From positions 35,470 through 99,469 of the forward strand of contig CAYNIU010000001.1 of NCBI GenBank assembly GCA_964397365.1: a stretch of 64,000 nucleotides of DNA. The letters run 5' to 3'. Under the pieces are notes generated by a model. It saw nothing but the letters and a program-made list of their open reading frames with translations. It made no database searches and was not told the DNA's origin. Positions within the stretch are counted from its first letter, which is position 1. Each line of letters opens with the position of its first letter. This document shows positions 63,846 through 64,000 of this stretch, in pieces. The position numbers and the translations under genes were made by a program. The stretch comes from Methylomarinum sp964397365 (GTDB taxonomy: Bacteria; Pseudomonadota; Gammaproteobacteria; Methylococcales; Methylomonadaceae).

Positions 63846-64000
63846 CTACTGTTCCACCCAGTTCTCCAATCGCAATCCATCAATACGGGAAAATTCTCGA
63901 GTGTTATTGCTAACCAGTGTCAAGTCCAGAGACAAGGCATGGGCTGCAATCCACAAATCGTTACCGCCGATGATATTTCCCTGTTTTTCAAGAACGCTGC
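63846..64000 (-). CDS. vapC: VapC-like PIN toxin, 3' part only
   Basis: The last 51 codons of a minus-strand frame, cut by the window end. Visible are GNIIGGNDLWIAAHALSLDL and TLVSNNTREFSRIDGLRLENWVE, the classical VapC C-terminal PIN signature. VapC toxins are RNases neutralised by VapB. The antitoxin would lie beyond the window. It is convergent with cas1, with only 8 bp between the two stops. Confidence 0.9.
   Translation of the reverse strand, partial: SVLEKQGNIIGGNDLWIAAHALSLDLTLVSNNTREFSRIDGLRLENWVEQ

Overview
The window is chromosomal DNA from a moderately AT-rich gammaproteobacterium. Supporting this are the exbB-exbD-lpxK-ycaR-kdsB and prmB-aroC arrangements, a citrate synthase/succinate dehydrogenase operon ending in sdhE, a GcvR-type regulator and a Type I-F Cas1. 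A methanotroph-like (Methylococcales) or other sulfur/methane-associated lineage would fit the dense signalling content, but no methane-oxidation gene is present, so that placement is inference only.

Layout. 0.3-4.7 kb: a small protein with two degenerate chemoreceptor-tip segments, a stand-alone diiron metallo-beta-lactamase-fold (ODP-like) protein, tRNA-Lys, and a second ODP-like gene translationally coupled to a GGDEF-EAL protein. 5.1-7.9 kb: TonB-dependent receptor divergent from hemP with a Fur-box-like site between them. 7.9-11 kb: repeat-rich spacers around a membrane-fused spermidine-synthase-like protein. 11-14.2 kb: modABC and creA. 14.5-26.8 kb: one long chemotaxis operon (cheY, cheA, cheW, Aer-like MCP, cheW, parA-like, STAS, cheR, cheD, cheB, MCP, STAS). 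27-30.5 kb: AI-2E transporter, PIN-PhoH, Bcp peroxiredoxin, GcvR. 30.9-38.2 kb: an unusual one-strand cluster of SPOR protein, helical-repeat protein, REC-like protein, COG2229-type GTPase, two roadblock proteins, stand-alone PAS, a PhnD-like binding protein without signal peptide, and a 5'-nucleotidase. 38-45 kb: unknown proteins, a REC-PAS-GGDEF-EAL protein with a degenerate EAL domain, and an O-methyltransferase. 45.2-52.3 kb: TCA-cycle block gltA-glcG-like-sdhAF4-like-sdhCDAB-sdhE, then icd on the other strand. 52.4-61.4 kb (all minus): FliK-like, HDOD, kdsB, ycaR, lpxK, exbD, exbB, MFS, aroC, prmB. 61.9-64 kb: WYL regulator, GC-richer cas1f, and the 3' part of a vapC.

How it fits together. 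Much of the window senses environment or redox state and controls motility and surface behaviour. Oxygen or iron is likely read by the ODP-like proteins and Aer-type PAS domains. Outputs go through a CheA/CheY pathway with adaptation enzymes and a ParA-type positioning protein, through c-di-GMP enzymes, and probably through a Ras-like GTPase/roadblock switch. The strongest candidates for something not well described are the receptor-tip/ODP pair at 0.3-1.8 kb and the GTPase-roadblock-PAS-PhnD-nucleotidase cluster at 32.5-38.2 kb. Three spacers also carry a mosaic family of inverted-repeat elements.
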